64,000 bases of DNA from Hawksworthiomyces lignivorus (lineage: Eukaryota; Ascomycota; Sordariomycetes; Ophiostomatales; Ophiostomataceae), in the NCBI GenBank assembly GCA_002917075.1, contig NTMA01000140.1, forward strand, positions 1 through 64,000, given 5' to 3'. Shown piece after piece: positions 34,958 through 46,300 of the stretch (its first letter is position 1; each line of letters opens with the position of its first letter). The notes under the pieces were generated by a model. The model was not told the DNA's origin. It made no database searches and was given only the letters and a program-made list of their open reading frames with translations. A program made the position numbers and the translations under genes.

Positions 34958-36302
34958 TCACAGAGACGCAACGAACTTGGGCATGGGCAGCAGCTTCTCC
35001 ACGCTCTTGACTGCGTCCACAGCCATGCCGTAGCCGGCCTGGTAGCCCGTGCCGCCGGCGCCGTAGTTGTGCACGACGACGCGGGGCCGGCCGTCCACGA
35101 CAATCTCGTCCCGCTCGACGCGGGCGCCGCCCTCGCGCGACGGGCGCAGGCCAGAGACCACGGCCAGCACCTCGGGCGCCTGCTTCTGCAGCTCGGGGCT
35201 CAGGTCCCGCGTGCGCGCCAGGATGGACTCGGTCTCGTGCGCGTAGGTTGCATGGTCGCTGGCAGCTCTTGTCAGACAAACAAATGCAAAAGCGGAAGAA
35301 GAGTGTGCTTTGCATCAAAGCTGTGAGGAAAACTCACCCGCTGCCCTTTTGCAGGTAGCCGCCCAGGATGACGTTGCCGTTGGACAGCGGCCGCGGGATG
35401 ATGTAGGTGATGTAGTCGCGGCCGTAGCGCATCATGTTGCGCTTGACGTTGGGCGCCTTGACAAGCAAGACCTGGCCGCGCGTCGGGTAGCACTTGGCGT
35501 CCTTTACGCCGGGGAAGGTCTTGGCGGCGTTGCCGATGCAGTTGAAGACGATCTTGGTCGACGACGGATCCGAGCCGAACGCAGACTGCAGGTCAGGAAG
35601 CGTCTTCCGGACAAAAGTCACACCGGCATTCTGCAGCTTGCGGTACAGCCACAACAGGTGCTTGGGCGCATAGACTGTGACTGTGGTGAAGGTGACGCCG
35701 AAGGCCGCTCCTTCGGGAAGCTCCTCAGGAGACAGGACGGCGAACTGATGCGTACGTTAGTGTGGTGAGCTAAGACGGAAGCCGAAGAGCATTCCAGTGA
35801 CAGACGTTTTCAAGATATCCTGACATGGTCTTGATCTTCTCTTCCGGGACGGCCTCGTCCCAGATTTCGGTGGACGGGGTCTGGCTGACGAAAGACTCGG
35901 TAGGGCATTCGCTAGCAAGATTGAAAAGGTGACGGTAGCCAAGACGATCCCAACGAAGTGCGTTTGGGTCACCCCCGGAGATGGAGGAGTAATTGCAACC
36001 AGCCCTAAATATTATTAGCAAACAAACGTTGCCCCCCAAAAAACTTGTATGGGGTGAAACAGGGCCAACCAAGGAGAAGTATAATCAGGCGCCGTGTCGC
36101 TTGGGAGATACTCTGCAACCACCGTAATCAGAGGCCCCAGGCCCTTCTGCACCAGGACGAGTGCCACATCCAGGCCAATGATGCCAGCTCTGCAAGAAGA
36201 GTCGTGTTAGCTTCGCAACCCGTCTAAGCTATCCTGGAGCGCAGGACAAGAGAAAACACACCCGAGGATGACAATGCTGTCCTTTGCTTTCCACTCCGTC
36301 AT
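34958..36302 (-). CDS. D-amino-acid oxidase
   Basis: 358 residues from five exons: 36302-36262, 36189-36070, 36004-35806, 35744-35338 and 35267-34958 (introns 72, 65, 61 and 70 nt). This FAD enzyme oxidises D-amino acids to keto acids, ammonia and hydrogen peroxide. The dinucleotide motif GAGIIG is at 14-19. ASLA-type YTSPWAGCNYSS follows, then CYPTRGQVLLVKAP, and GLRPSREGG carries the substrate-binding arginine. The family signature VVHNYGAGGTGYQAGYGMA is complete. The C-terminus reads PKFVASL, which is not a standard peroxisomal SKL-type signal. A D-aspartate oxidase activity cannot be excluded from sequence alone. It is divergent from a transcription factor and in tandem with the transaminase. 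Confidence 0.92.
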
Positions 36303-37281
36303 ATTTGGGACAGGAAGATCGAACAAGAAATGGAATTTCTATAACAAAATGTATGAGCCTTCAGCTGTGCCGAAAGAGGCTCCATCTTGAAAAGAATGCA
36401 GAAAGTTGACTTATATGCATATGCAAAGGAGCGCAGAGCGTCGACGAGACAGTCTGCAAGAATAGCCACAGAAAGAATCGTATGAGAAAATAACATACCT
36501 CTGCACCGGGAACTATACCAAGATCTTACGACATGAGACGACGCAAGAAATGACAGCTTCCTGTGGAATCTTCTTCTGATCCGGACAAAGCTTGGAGGCA
36601 GACACGAGCATAAGCTTTAGTCAATTCGAGGTTGACAATGGTAAAGCACATACTATGACTGCCCGTACACAGTAGATCCCGCGGTGGAGGATTTCAGAGG
36701 AGACCTTATTAGTCACAGTCCGATTCGATTGTCTTGGCCGGCAAAAGTCCGGATCAGGGCTGCCAGCCAGAACGAGCCTTACCCGAATAGGAGATGTCGG
36801 CAAGAGAGAGAGGAGGGCGTGTAAGACTGAAGACATCGGCCGCCGTAAAAAAAAAAGAAAATCCATTTTTTATTAATCACCAAACGCAGGGTTCTCCATG
36901 GTCTGGGCCGATCCCTGTTATCTTGAAGAAAAGACGTATGGAGACATGCTCATTGCCACCAATCGCCATCCGAATTTCTCTTCTTTCCGGCCATTGTCAC
37001 GCTCTTGGCAAGCATCTCTCTACCGAGCTCTGCGACGACTGGGTGTATTTCTGGTGGGGATCGTCGTCGAGCTTGCTCTCCTCAAGCATCGTGGGCTGAT
37101 AACGACGATAACGGCTCGCTGTTGTGAGTTTCCTTTCATGGTCATATTTGATGTCGTTCTCTCTCAAATTGACAAGAACGGGAATACGCAGAAGAGATTT
37201 CTCCGTTTTCACTACATTGATTCGTTAATCTCTTTTTTTCAACTTATTCTCCCATATCCGGTATCACCACTCCCTTACCCT
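36303..37281. promoter_or_regulatory. Divergent promoter, D-amino-acid oxidase / regulator
   Basis: 979 bp between two start codons. A frame (from ATG 36898) runs continuously into the regulator, but the segment is hydrophobic and unlike the rest, so it is read as 5' leader, possibly with an intron (GTGAGT at 37124). Sharing the region suggests the regulator controls the oxidase. Confidence 0.5.
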
Positions 37282-39399
37282 ATGGCCCAAGTGCATACCC
37301 CCAAGGAGTTCAAGTTTGTGGGCGGACCAAGCCGGAAGAGGCGCCGCAACGGGGCTCCAGCTGCTGCTGCAGGCCGCTCAGCTCCAGCCGCAGGCGCAAG
37401 GCAGAGCAAGCGGTCCTGCGCGTCCTCTGCCCCAGCTCCCGCCCTTGAACAACAGCCCCCTGTAGAATCCCCTGCTGGCTGCCTGTCTCTCTACCATGTG
37501 GATATACTGCGGTCGCCTGCATCCTCCGCCTTCGCTCGGCTCGAGACGACCGGGGCCACTACCGTAGCCGACATTGACATTGGAGCATTTGGCGTGCCGG
37601 AGCAGTCCGTGATGCAAGGCACGTTCACAGACGCCATAGCAGATGCACTCTCGTCGCCGTCGTCAGCGTCGCCAATAGATGCAAGCGGCTCTTCGCCACA
37701 GCAGTTTGTGCCCTGTCCTCCTGCGCCGACATCAGGAGAGAGCCTCCAGGACGCCGCCATTGGCGGCAACACTCTGGGAAACAGCCTCGACGGCATCCTC
37801 GACTGGCAGAACAGCGAAGCATTCTTGAATCCATTTATGCCTGCGGTCAGCATGGAGCGCTCCATGTTTTCGCCTCTTGGACGCGCAGACGAGGACGTCC
37901 AGACGCTTCTGCTGCAGGCGCCAACTTCTCAGTCTCAACCGCATCTCTCTGCTTCGTTGAGTGATTCAGCCAACCCTTTATTATCCAACCCGTCTGCCTC
38001 ACATTTTCCTTACGCAGGTCAAGATGATGAGCCACAGTCGCCTCCTGCAGAAGATGTCGACATGGCGGCGACATCGATGACTGCTGTCTCCTCCTCCTTA
38101 CCAGTATTATTGGACGCCAACAAGCAGCCCTACATCAGCGCCGAGAGCCTCCTCTTCGCCACATCTCCGCGCATGTTTGCTCAGCCGTCCGCTCTCCACG
38201 ATACTATCTCGCGGATCTTCTTCCAATGTCCGTGTCTCCCCCTGTAGTTCTGCTTCATACGATGTACCAAAACGTAGCTGACACTCTCTTAGACGATCAG
38301 GACTTTTGCATCCTGCCACTGACCTGCGACTTTGCCTCCAATCCGTTCCGCTTTAACCTCGAGACTATGCAGCGCTCCAGCCTCCTCCACCATTGTATTC
38401 TTGCCCTTTCCTACAAGCACGTCAACTACGACACGGGCGCCTGCACAGCCGAGGCGACGGCTTACAAGCGACGCGCGATGCAGATGCTGCAAGACAAGAT
38501 GTCGGCGGCCAGCGAACGGCCGCAGCCGGATGGCTCGCTCCTCGATGCATCCGCGATACTAACGACGCTCGACGTGGGTGCTCCTCCAGAGTAGCTATAA
38601 TTTTATTTATTTACTTGCTTTTGGGCTGACATGTCTCTGCCACTCGTCTTCTAGTGCGCGACATCGGCGCTCGGCAACTGGGTGTCGCATCTCCGCCGCG
38701 CAAAGCGCATCCTCAAGGGCGCGCCAGCCAGCCGCTTGTCCGCGCAGCGCCGGGCACAGCTCGGCCTGCTCGTTTGGTAAGATAGTCCTCTTTCTCTCTC
38801 TTTCGGATTTCGACTATTCGTACCTCCCCCCCCCAAAAAAAGAGATAGACATCCCGTTGCTGACTCTGTCCCGCCAGGCAAGACGTAACGCTGGCCCTCA
38901 CCAGCCGGTGCGGCTGCGTCTTTCCTGAGGCGACCATCTTCAGCATCTTTGACGGACCCGGCAGCGGCCCCGACGCGGCCCTCGACTTCTACGCCATCTC
39001 GGGCTGCCCGCGCGCGCTGTTCGAGTGCATGGTCAAGCTGGCCGCCTACGCGCGCGAGCTGCAGGCCACGGCCGCCATGGCCTGCGTGCGCTTCGACATG
39101 GCGCCCGTGCGCGCCCTCGCCCGCCGCATCGCCCGCTGGAAGTCGCCGCAGTTCCGCGACCCGGTCGCAGAGACCGACGACCTGCTGGCCATGGTGACGC
39201 GGAGCAGTAGTACTGGTAGCAGCTCACAGAAGCAGCGACGGCGGCGGCGGCAGCAGCAACAGCAGCAGCGGCAGCGGCGCCGCCGCGACGTCCAAGCTGA
39301 GGACGACGGCGACGACGAAGAGACCAGCAGGGCGGAGCAAGCACGCAGAGAAGGCAGACAGAGCCGAGAAGACGACGGCGGTGACGCCAGCGACAACGA

Positions 39400-39433
<34 letters not shown>

Positions 39434-39626
39434 ATCAGAGATGCCGGCAGCAAGGACAGCGGCGGCGACGGCGGGCTCGACTACCGGCTGGACATGTACC
39501 ACTGCGCCGAGGCGTGGCGGTACGCGCTCTTGATCTACATCGAGCGCGTGTTCACGCGGCAAAACGAGCGGTACGAGGCCGCACGCAAGGAGGCCCGCAG
39601 CAGGGCAGCTCGCGCGGGATATGAAG

Positions 39627-39660
<34 letters not shown>

Positions 39661-40060
39661 GGCCGCGGGCGGAGCGGAGCCACCGTCGTCCTCGTCCTCG
39701 CCCTCATCGTCGTCGTCGCCCTCGTCGCCCGCCTCGCCGCCGCACGACCCCTCGCCCCTCCTCGAGTTCCTGGCCCGGCGCACGCTCAACCACGTCACGT
39801 CGTGCCGCCGCAGCACCTTTGTGCAGAAGCAGCTGCTCCTGCCCGTCTTTTTGGCGGGCGCCGAGGTGCGGGACCCCGGGCTGCGCGACGACGCCCGCGA
39901 CTACTGCGCCTGGTGGGGGCCAAAGTCGCGGTACACCATGTTCCTCACGACCGGCGCGCTGCTGGAGGAGGTGTGGCGGCGCGGCGAGGAGGGCTCCTGG
40001 TGGGGAGAGGTCTTTGACGAGAAGGGCCAGAAGAGCGGGAAGCAATACCTGCTCGGCTGA
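37282..40060 (+). CDS. Fungal_trans_2-type transcription regulator without zinc cluster
   Basis: 843 residues from exons 37282-38227, 38293-38573, 38655-38776 and 38878-40060 (introns 65, 81 and 101 nt). It begins with EFKFVGGPSRKRRR, a short basic, nuclear-localisation-like segment, but no Cys6 zinc cluster is present. Residues about 60-315 are Ser/Pro/Ala-rich. From YDQDFCILPLTCDFASNPFR (about 316) onward the protein follows the Fungal_trans_2 domain: LLHHCILALSYKHV, ALGNWVSHLRRAKRIL, GCPRALFECMVKLA and, near the end, HVTSCRRSTFVQKQLLLPVFLAGAEV. Two low-complexity insertions interrupt the domain: Gln/Arg plus poly-Asp (about 561-648) and poly-Gln/Ser/Pro (about 691-748). Divergence from the oxidase suggests a pathway-specific regulator, which is an inference. 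Confidence 0.85.
39402..39434. repeat. Poly-Asp GAC-type run in the regulator
   Basis: Eleven consecutive Asp codons inside the Fungal_trans_2 domain. The run is in frame and probably length-variable. Confidence 0.85.
39629..39658. repeat. Poly-Gln CAG run in the regulator
   Basis: Ten consecutive CAG codons lie between two conserved blocks of the regulator, followed by a Ser/Pro run. Confidence 0.85.
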
Positions 40061-41471
40061 GCGGATTGGGCAGCATAAATTACCTCGCAGGTGGAGAATC
40101 CTGTATGATATTTTCGCATGATGGTTGCTGCAGGCTAGGTCCCGAGTCTAATGTCTGAGACATGGCATGTGCAGCAATTTATAGCGACGCAAAGAGATGA
40201 TAATGAATTCCTCCATGGCGGCAGACTGTTCACGAGACGCTATAGCTCATGCTTTTCTTGGACGATACATGCATTGTTAAAATATTGTCGAGCAAGGCAA
40301 CCATACGAAACTCTTTCTTGCTTTCCAGCCGATTGCAAATTGCTATTATGCCAGACCAGAAACTTCTTTCCTTGAAATGATCTGTCGTAGCTCTGCTAGT
40401 CAAAAAAAAAAAAAGTTGAAAAAATCGTCGAGTCTCACGAGAAGTTGACAACTCCCCACAGCCTCGTCGGAGTTTCCATTTTCGTACATCCCTTTAGGAT
40501 TCGGATCTTCTCCACAGGGCGACACAGGGCGACTTGGATGTCGATTCTCTCCTCAGTTCTGCTTCTTTTCTTTTTCCTCTGGGTGGTTTCTTACTTTCAA
40601 ATAGGAATTTTTTTTACGCCTATCAGCGTTCAAACCCCAATGCTCGCTGACCAGGATGCTGCAGAAGCAAGATTTGGTTGTCAGCTGTCAGCTGTGATCA
40701 GAGACCCTGTGCGCTTCCCCACGTTTTTCACCGATCTATCCAGCACTTACGGCCAGAACCCAAGTGAGAGAAGTAAGAGGCAAAGTGGAGAATCTGGGGA
40801 GGGGCGCTGTCGATCAGAGAGAGCATGGGAATAACATACTCACGTCCAAGTCCTGATATGACCCAAGAAACCGCCCAGCCGCCGTATTAGTCGGCCTATC
40901 ATAAAGTAATTCTGTCTGCCCGGCGGTATGGGTTCTGGCCATCGACTGAGTTTCTAGACCAGCTCCACAGCCCCATATCCATAGCTCCCATGCCCAAAAA
41001 TAAAGAAGAAAAAAAAAAGTACACGATAGTGGACTAATACGTGGACTGACCGCGCTGTAGGGGGTTTTTGCCTCCCCTCCTCTTGGAGAGTTCGTAGCCC
41101 TCCCCCCCATCTGATTTCCCTGCGCAGAGGGGATAATAGAAAGCTTACGGTTCCCTTTTGACCGCAACTGGTCTCTTTCGTTGGCGTATGCTCTAAGGGC
41201 GAGGGAAAAAAAGCACCTCCCCAATTCGTACTACTATCGTATTCATTCCATTCTCCTTGTCCTTGCATACATAGCTTGGCAGCTCTCATTTGACAAGAGC
41301 TCTGTATATCGTACTCCGGAAGTCGGACTTGGAAGAGGGCTTCCCTACAGAGAAGAATAAAAAGACGCACATTGCTCTTTTTTGTTTTCTTTTTTGGAAG
41401 TCTTTGTGTGCATCTTCCTCCATTCTCTCCCTCTCTCTCACCCCACCCACCATCTTGCCTATCATCTCACG
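40061..41471. other. Intergenic, regulator 3' flank and SDR promoter
   Basis: 1.4 kb without recognisable genes. The last 80 bp are pyrimidine-rich (about 41390-41455), typical of a 5' leader for the SDR gene. Confidence 0.6.
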
Positions 41472-42818
41472 ATGTTCACCGCCGTAGCCAGTGTCCGGTC
41501 TCTTCAGGCCATAAATGGTACGCGGATTGCCGTTGCTGGAGGCCTTGCGGCTCTCCGCCGGTCTCCCGCTCCAATAGTGACGGCAACCCGTGCCTTTTCC
41601 GCTTCTTCCTTTCGATCCTCTTCTGACCCGTCGCTGCCCACCATGAACCCTCCAGCATTCTCACTGGCGGGCAAACTGGTGTTGCTGACGGGTGCCGCGC
41701 GCGGGCTGGGTTTGGTCATGGGCCAGGCCATTGTATCTAGCGGCGCTGACCTGGCCATGGTCGACCTGAACAGTACGTCTCCCTTTTCCTCTCTTGGTAG
41801 AATTCTAGTAAATCATATTGCATTTGTCTCTAACAAGCATCTTAGAGGACGAGGCCGAGACGCAGGCCAAGCTCATGGTCGAGGCGTTCAAGAAGCAGCG
41901 TCCTGACCAGCGGTAATTTTCCCTCTCTCTCTTTTTTTTTTTGTCTTGCTCACCGAGCCACCACCCCTTTTTTTCTTCCCTTCCCTCCTCTTCCATTTTC
42001 TTTTGCAGACCCCGCTGACGCCTCCCTCCCCGCAGCCCGCCCGTCGTCACCGCCCACTACGCCAACGTCGCCGACGAGACCTCGGTCGACGCCTGCATCA
42101 ACGAGGTGTTGGAGGCCCAGGCGGCCGGCAGCGGCCGGTCGCCGGCCGACGTCACCATCAATGGCCTCGTCACCTCGGCCGGCTTCACCGAGAACGTCCC
42201 CGCCGTCGACTACCCGCCCGCGCGCCTGCGCGCCCTGTGGGCCGTCAACGTCGACGGCACCTATCTGTTCGCCACCGCCGTCGCCCGCCACCTCTTCAGC
42301 CGCGGCCCCGCCGCCGCCGCCGCCCAGGGCGCCTCCGCCTCGAGAGCCGCCGGCGCGCCCGGCAGCATCGTGCTCGTCGGCAGTATGAGCGGCGCCATTG
42401 TCAACGTACCGCAGCCGCAGGCGTAAGCAGACATTCCCCCCCCCTCTCCCCTCTCCCCTTCTCTTCCCTTCCATTTTTCTTCTCCAATTTTCGGACGCTG
42501 ACCGTCTCCGCCTCGCCCAGCCCCTACAACGCCTCCAAGGCCGCCGTCCGCCAGCTGGCGGCATCGCTCGCCGTCGAGTGGGCACCCTCGGGCATCCGCG
42601 TCAACTGCATGAGCCCTGGCTACATGGAGACCGCGCTGACGCAAAAGATCCTGGCCGACGCGCCGGCGCTGCGGCAGCAGTGGACCGCGGGCGTGCCGCA
42701 GGGGCGGCTGGGCGTGCCGAACGACCTGGCCGGTCCCGTAGTCTTCCTGCTGTCCGACGCGGCGCAGTACATCACGGGCGCGGACCTGCGCGTCGATGGA
42801 GGATACACTGTCATCTGA
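41472..42818 (+). CDS. Short-chain dehydrogenase, D-arabinitol 2-dehydrogenase-like, with leader
   Basis: 350 residues from exons 41472-41772, 41846-41912, 42036-42422 and 42521-42818 (introns 73, 123 and 98 nt). Classical SDR: the coenzyme motif TGAARGLG is at 73-80, the NNAG-equivalent region reads VTSAGF, the catalytic Tyr-Lys is in PYNASKAA and the end is ITGADLRVDGGYTVI. The C-terminal substrate loop (NCMSPGYMETALTQ) resembles fungal polyol dehydrogenases of the D-arabinitol/sorbose-reductase group. Residues 1-57 are Arg/Ser/Ala-rich without early acidic residues, suggesting a mitochondrial presequence. Met58 (MNPPAFSLAGK) starts the conserved core and may give a second product. Exact polyol is unknown. 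No clear link to the nearby D-amino-acid genes. Confidence 0.88.
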
Positions 42819-43394
42819 GCGGCTAGTATCTGCATCGAGATGAAGCAGAGAGAAACGAGAGAATCGAGACTAATGAGGAGGGAAAATAATGATAAGTATA
42901 TAACGTCGGGCCATAATTGAGGCGCCCTACACAGATTAATGGCGATTTTGGTTCTGGCAGATGCAATGCTGCGCCACGTACAGAATAGCAAAAAGTCAAA
43001 TAGAATAATATTCGTATTTCTAAAAGCAAAGAAAATGTGTACGTCGATATTGTTGTCTTGTAATAACCCTATAAAACCTAACCCAGACCGTCCGCTGTCC
43101 CTTTTGTCCCACTGTCGTGTATATATGTGAATAATATATATCCAAAATGAAGGGGTATGCTCTAACAAATGTCCTTTCCATTCTCTCCCTTTTCCAGTCT
43201 TGTAGTGATAATAGGAAACCAGTGTGTCGGCTGACAATATAGTATTGTAAATAAACAACAAAAGAAAGCAAATAGATAGAAAAAATTGCAGAATGTGCAG
43301 ATGTCAAAATATTAACCTCCTCTGTGCGGCTGAACCCTGCGTTTGGCTCCATGGTACTGGTATCCTACGCGTGTAAAGCTCTTCGTGGTCTTTA
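42819..43394. other. Intergenic, convergent 3' flanks
   Basis: AT-rich 576 bp between two converging genes. Nothing else seen. Confidence 0.65.
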
Positions 43395-46300
43395 TTAGTC
43401 GTCCAGGCGAAACATCCGACGCAGCGCCGGGAATTTCTTCTTCTTCCTTTGCTGGCCGAGCTCTTCATTGCCATCATTCAACAGCCCGGATCCTCCCACC
43501 TTTACCCCGGAGCCGTTGCTGGTCTGATTGGGAAGGGGCCAGCTCTCATGTTGACGACTCGGTTGCCTGTTGGCTGCTTCTTCATTGTCGCTGTCCTCTA
43601 GCTCGTCTTCGTCGCTATCGTCTCCGGCTGGAAACCGCTCGCTTCCACCGGCGCCGCCTCCCGACCCTGGTCGTGCTGTTTTGCGCTGCAGCACCCGTGT
43701 CCGATGGCTGCTGCCGACGCTGTTGCTGCGGACGGCCTCGAGCTCGCGCGTGCTGCGCTCGAGCTGCGTGTCGCGCCGCGCCGCGCTCTCGGTCAGCTCG
43801 GGGCGATGGATTTTGCTGCTGCCTATGCCGTTCGTGCTGTCGTCGCTGTGCTTCTTGCGTCGCAGCGCCGACAGGATACTGCCGCTGCTGCTCTGACGCC
43901 TGTGACTCGGGCTGTCGGTCAGACCGACTGTGCCTGTCGTTGTGGGCGAGTACATTGGCGAGAACGCAGGCGACATCATTTCACCGCGCCCCGACCGTGA
44001 GCGGCGAAGTGACGATGTCCCGATATTGCCACTATCGCTACGAGACAGAACCGTTGTTCGAGGAGCGGCGCCCGTGCTGCTATCGGCCGATACAGGAGCG
44101 AATGCCGCGCCAGATGATACCGGACGTTTCGCATTCTCTTGAGCTCTCAATTCCTCAGACTCCTCCTCCAGTTCTTCCGGTAGAGGAGGGCTTTTTGGGA
44201 CTATGGCGGTGGCTGGTCTGGCACTAGAGCTGCGAATGCCGCCGCTGCCAGGTCTGCCGCCACCACCAGAGCGCAGCGTCTTGGGCACGATGTGCTTTTC
44301 TGGACGGGGTGCCGCTCGGAGACGTTGGTCCGCGATGACCTCGTCCTCATCGCTTGAGTCTCCGAACCTGCTGCGGAATGTCGGAATAACACCAACACTG
44401 GCGCTTCGGCGAGTGGCGGAGCTGTTGGTGCCGCCAACCGCGGACACAGAACTGAAAACATCATCGTCGTCGTCGCTAGAGTCAGCAAACCGGCTGCCCG
44501 ATGCGTTGCCGCTATTCTTGCCACCGCGTCGCAGCAGCTTGCTGCCGCTCTTTTTACCAAACGATGAGAAGAAACCGCCATTCGAGTCGGCGCTATTCTT
44601 TCTCAATGTGGATGAAGAAAGCGCCAGCGGCGGCGATGATATGCGGTTTACCTCACCTGAGGAGAACCCAGCACCACCTTCTCGCAAGGTGCGCCGAATC
44701 TGGGGAGACTCCGCATGGGGGCTTGCAGAACCACGCAGGGTAGACGACCCTGCCGGAGACATAGAGCGCAACGAAAGTCGACTGCTGTGGAGATCGGGTC
44801 GATCGTCGCTCGTGCCAAGGGCCCTTGTCGCGTTCGCATCGCCCCGCAGAGAGCTGCGGAATCCATACCCTGCACTACTGCTACCAGCTGGCGCGGTAAC
44901 AGGACGAGACCGCCTGAAGCTACTTTCACTGGAGTCTGACCCCCTTCGGCGAAGAGAGCCCTGTAGGTAGCTGACCTTGGTGATCTTCTCTTGCGGCATG
45001 GAGCTTGAATTGGAATCACCCGACACCGTCTGTGTGTGTCCAAGTGGCCGCGGTGCAACTACAGCTCCAACGGCGGCTTTCGGGGGGAAGGACGGCTGGC
45101 GACTGTGGCTCACGAAAGACGGCCGCGCCTCCGGGATCCCCTGAGGCTGCAGAGGCTGCTGGAGCTTTTCGAGCTGTCTCGGCGGCGTGACCATGACTGG
45201 CGATTCTCTGGTTTCTGGCGAACTGCCGCTACCCCTGGCGGTATCCCGCATGGATCGACGAATGCGTGTAGCAGCGAGCTGCTGGGATTGGGGGGTGGCA
45301 GGTGCTTCCTTTAGTTGAGGTAGGGTTTGGATCGCCTTCTTTTCGGCCATGCGAGTTTCTGCAGACTTCTTGCGCCGTGGCTTTTTCACGGCCGTCGTCT
45401 CCTCCAAGTCGCCATCAGCGGCTGCTTCTTCTCTCGCCTCGCGCTCCAGTTGAGCGCGCTTTTCGACTGTAAGGCTGCGCCAAAACGCTTTGACCTTGTC
45501 CCAGTCTTCTTCACTTTCTGGCTCGGCAAAGCTGTCATCAGGCCTCTGCTTGTGAAGAGCGGTTGCTGTCAGTGCAGCCATGCCGGTCACAGCACCACTA
45601 GCGACAGCGGTTGTAATGGTTTCATGAACCGTAGACGGACCGGCTGCCGACCCCTTAGATGTGATTCCTTTCGTCAAAAGTGAGGGCCCAAGTTGTATGG
45701 TGTCTGACTTCTTGGCAAGAGGTGAGACATTAGCTGCGGCTGCTTGACCGAATGGGCTACTTTTCAGATCGGGCACGACGGGACTATCGACGACGGCATC
45801 GAGAGACAAGAAGCCATCGCCTTCAATATCCGATATATCTTCATAGGCATCACTGTAAATGCTGCTCTCGCTGTCATCATCGTCTAACTTTTCATTCCGC
45901 AGAGAAGACTCTTCGTGCAGCGTCGGCATGTGTGTTGCAAACACGGTGCCCGGTGTCTGAGGAGTGGAAGCAGAGTCGTCATCTTGATAGATGGGTTCAA
46001 ACGCAGTGTCCCTCGCTGGTATCGACGAACCGGTTTCGCCAAATTCGGCTTTGACCGGAGAGGTCTTTGCGGTACTGTCCGAGTCCGAGTCCTGTGGGAA
46101 TGTTCCAGGTACATCGAATAAAGCGCGGATGGGGCTATAATTTTTCTGGGAAGGCAATGACGACGATGATGCTGAAGGTTGTGGTGCCGCAGCCTTCGTG
46201 CTGACATGAAGTTCTTCGTCGCCTCTAACAGCTGTGAGGTTTTCTTGGCTTGGGTGTGTGATGGCGATAGCTGGGACAGTTTTTTTGGGTGACTTGACGA

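Noticed and set aside
36898..37281. N-terminal extension of the regulator from an earlier ATG
   Set aside because: The extra 128 residues are hydrophobic and unlike any regulator N-terminus. They probably represent 5' leader read through by chance.
40445..40834. 129-codon frame with a hydrophobic segment between the regulator and the SDR
   Set aside because: The hydrophobicity comes from T-runs, and the rest of the peptide is random-looking. No promoter or splice context.
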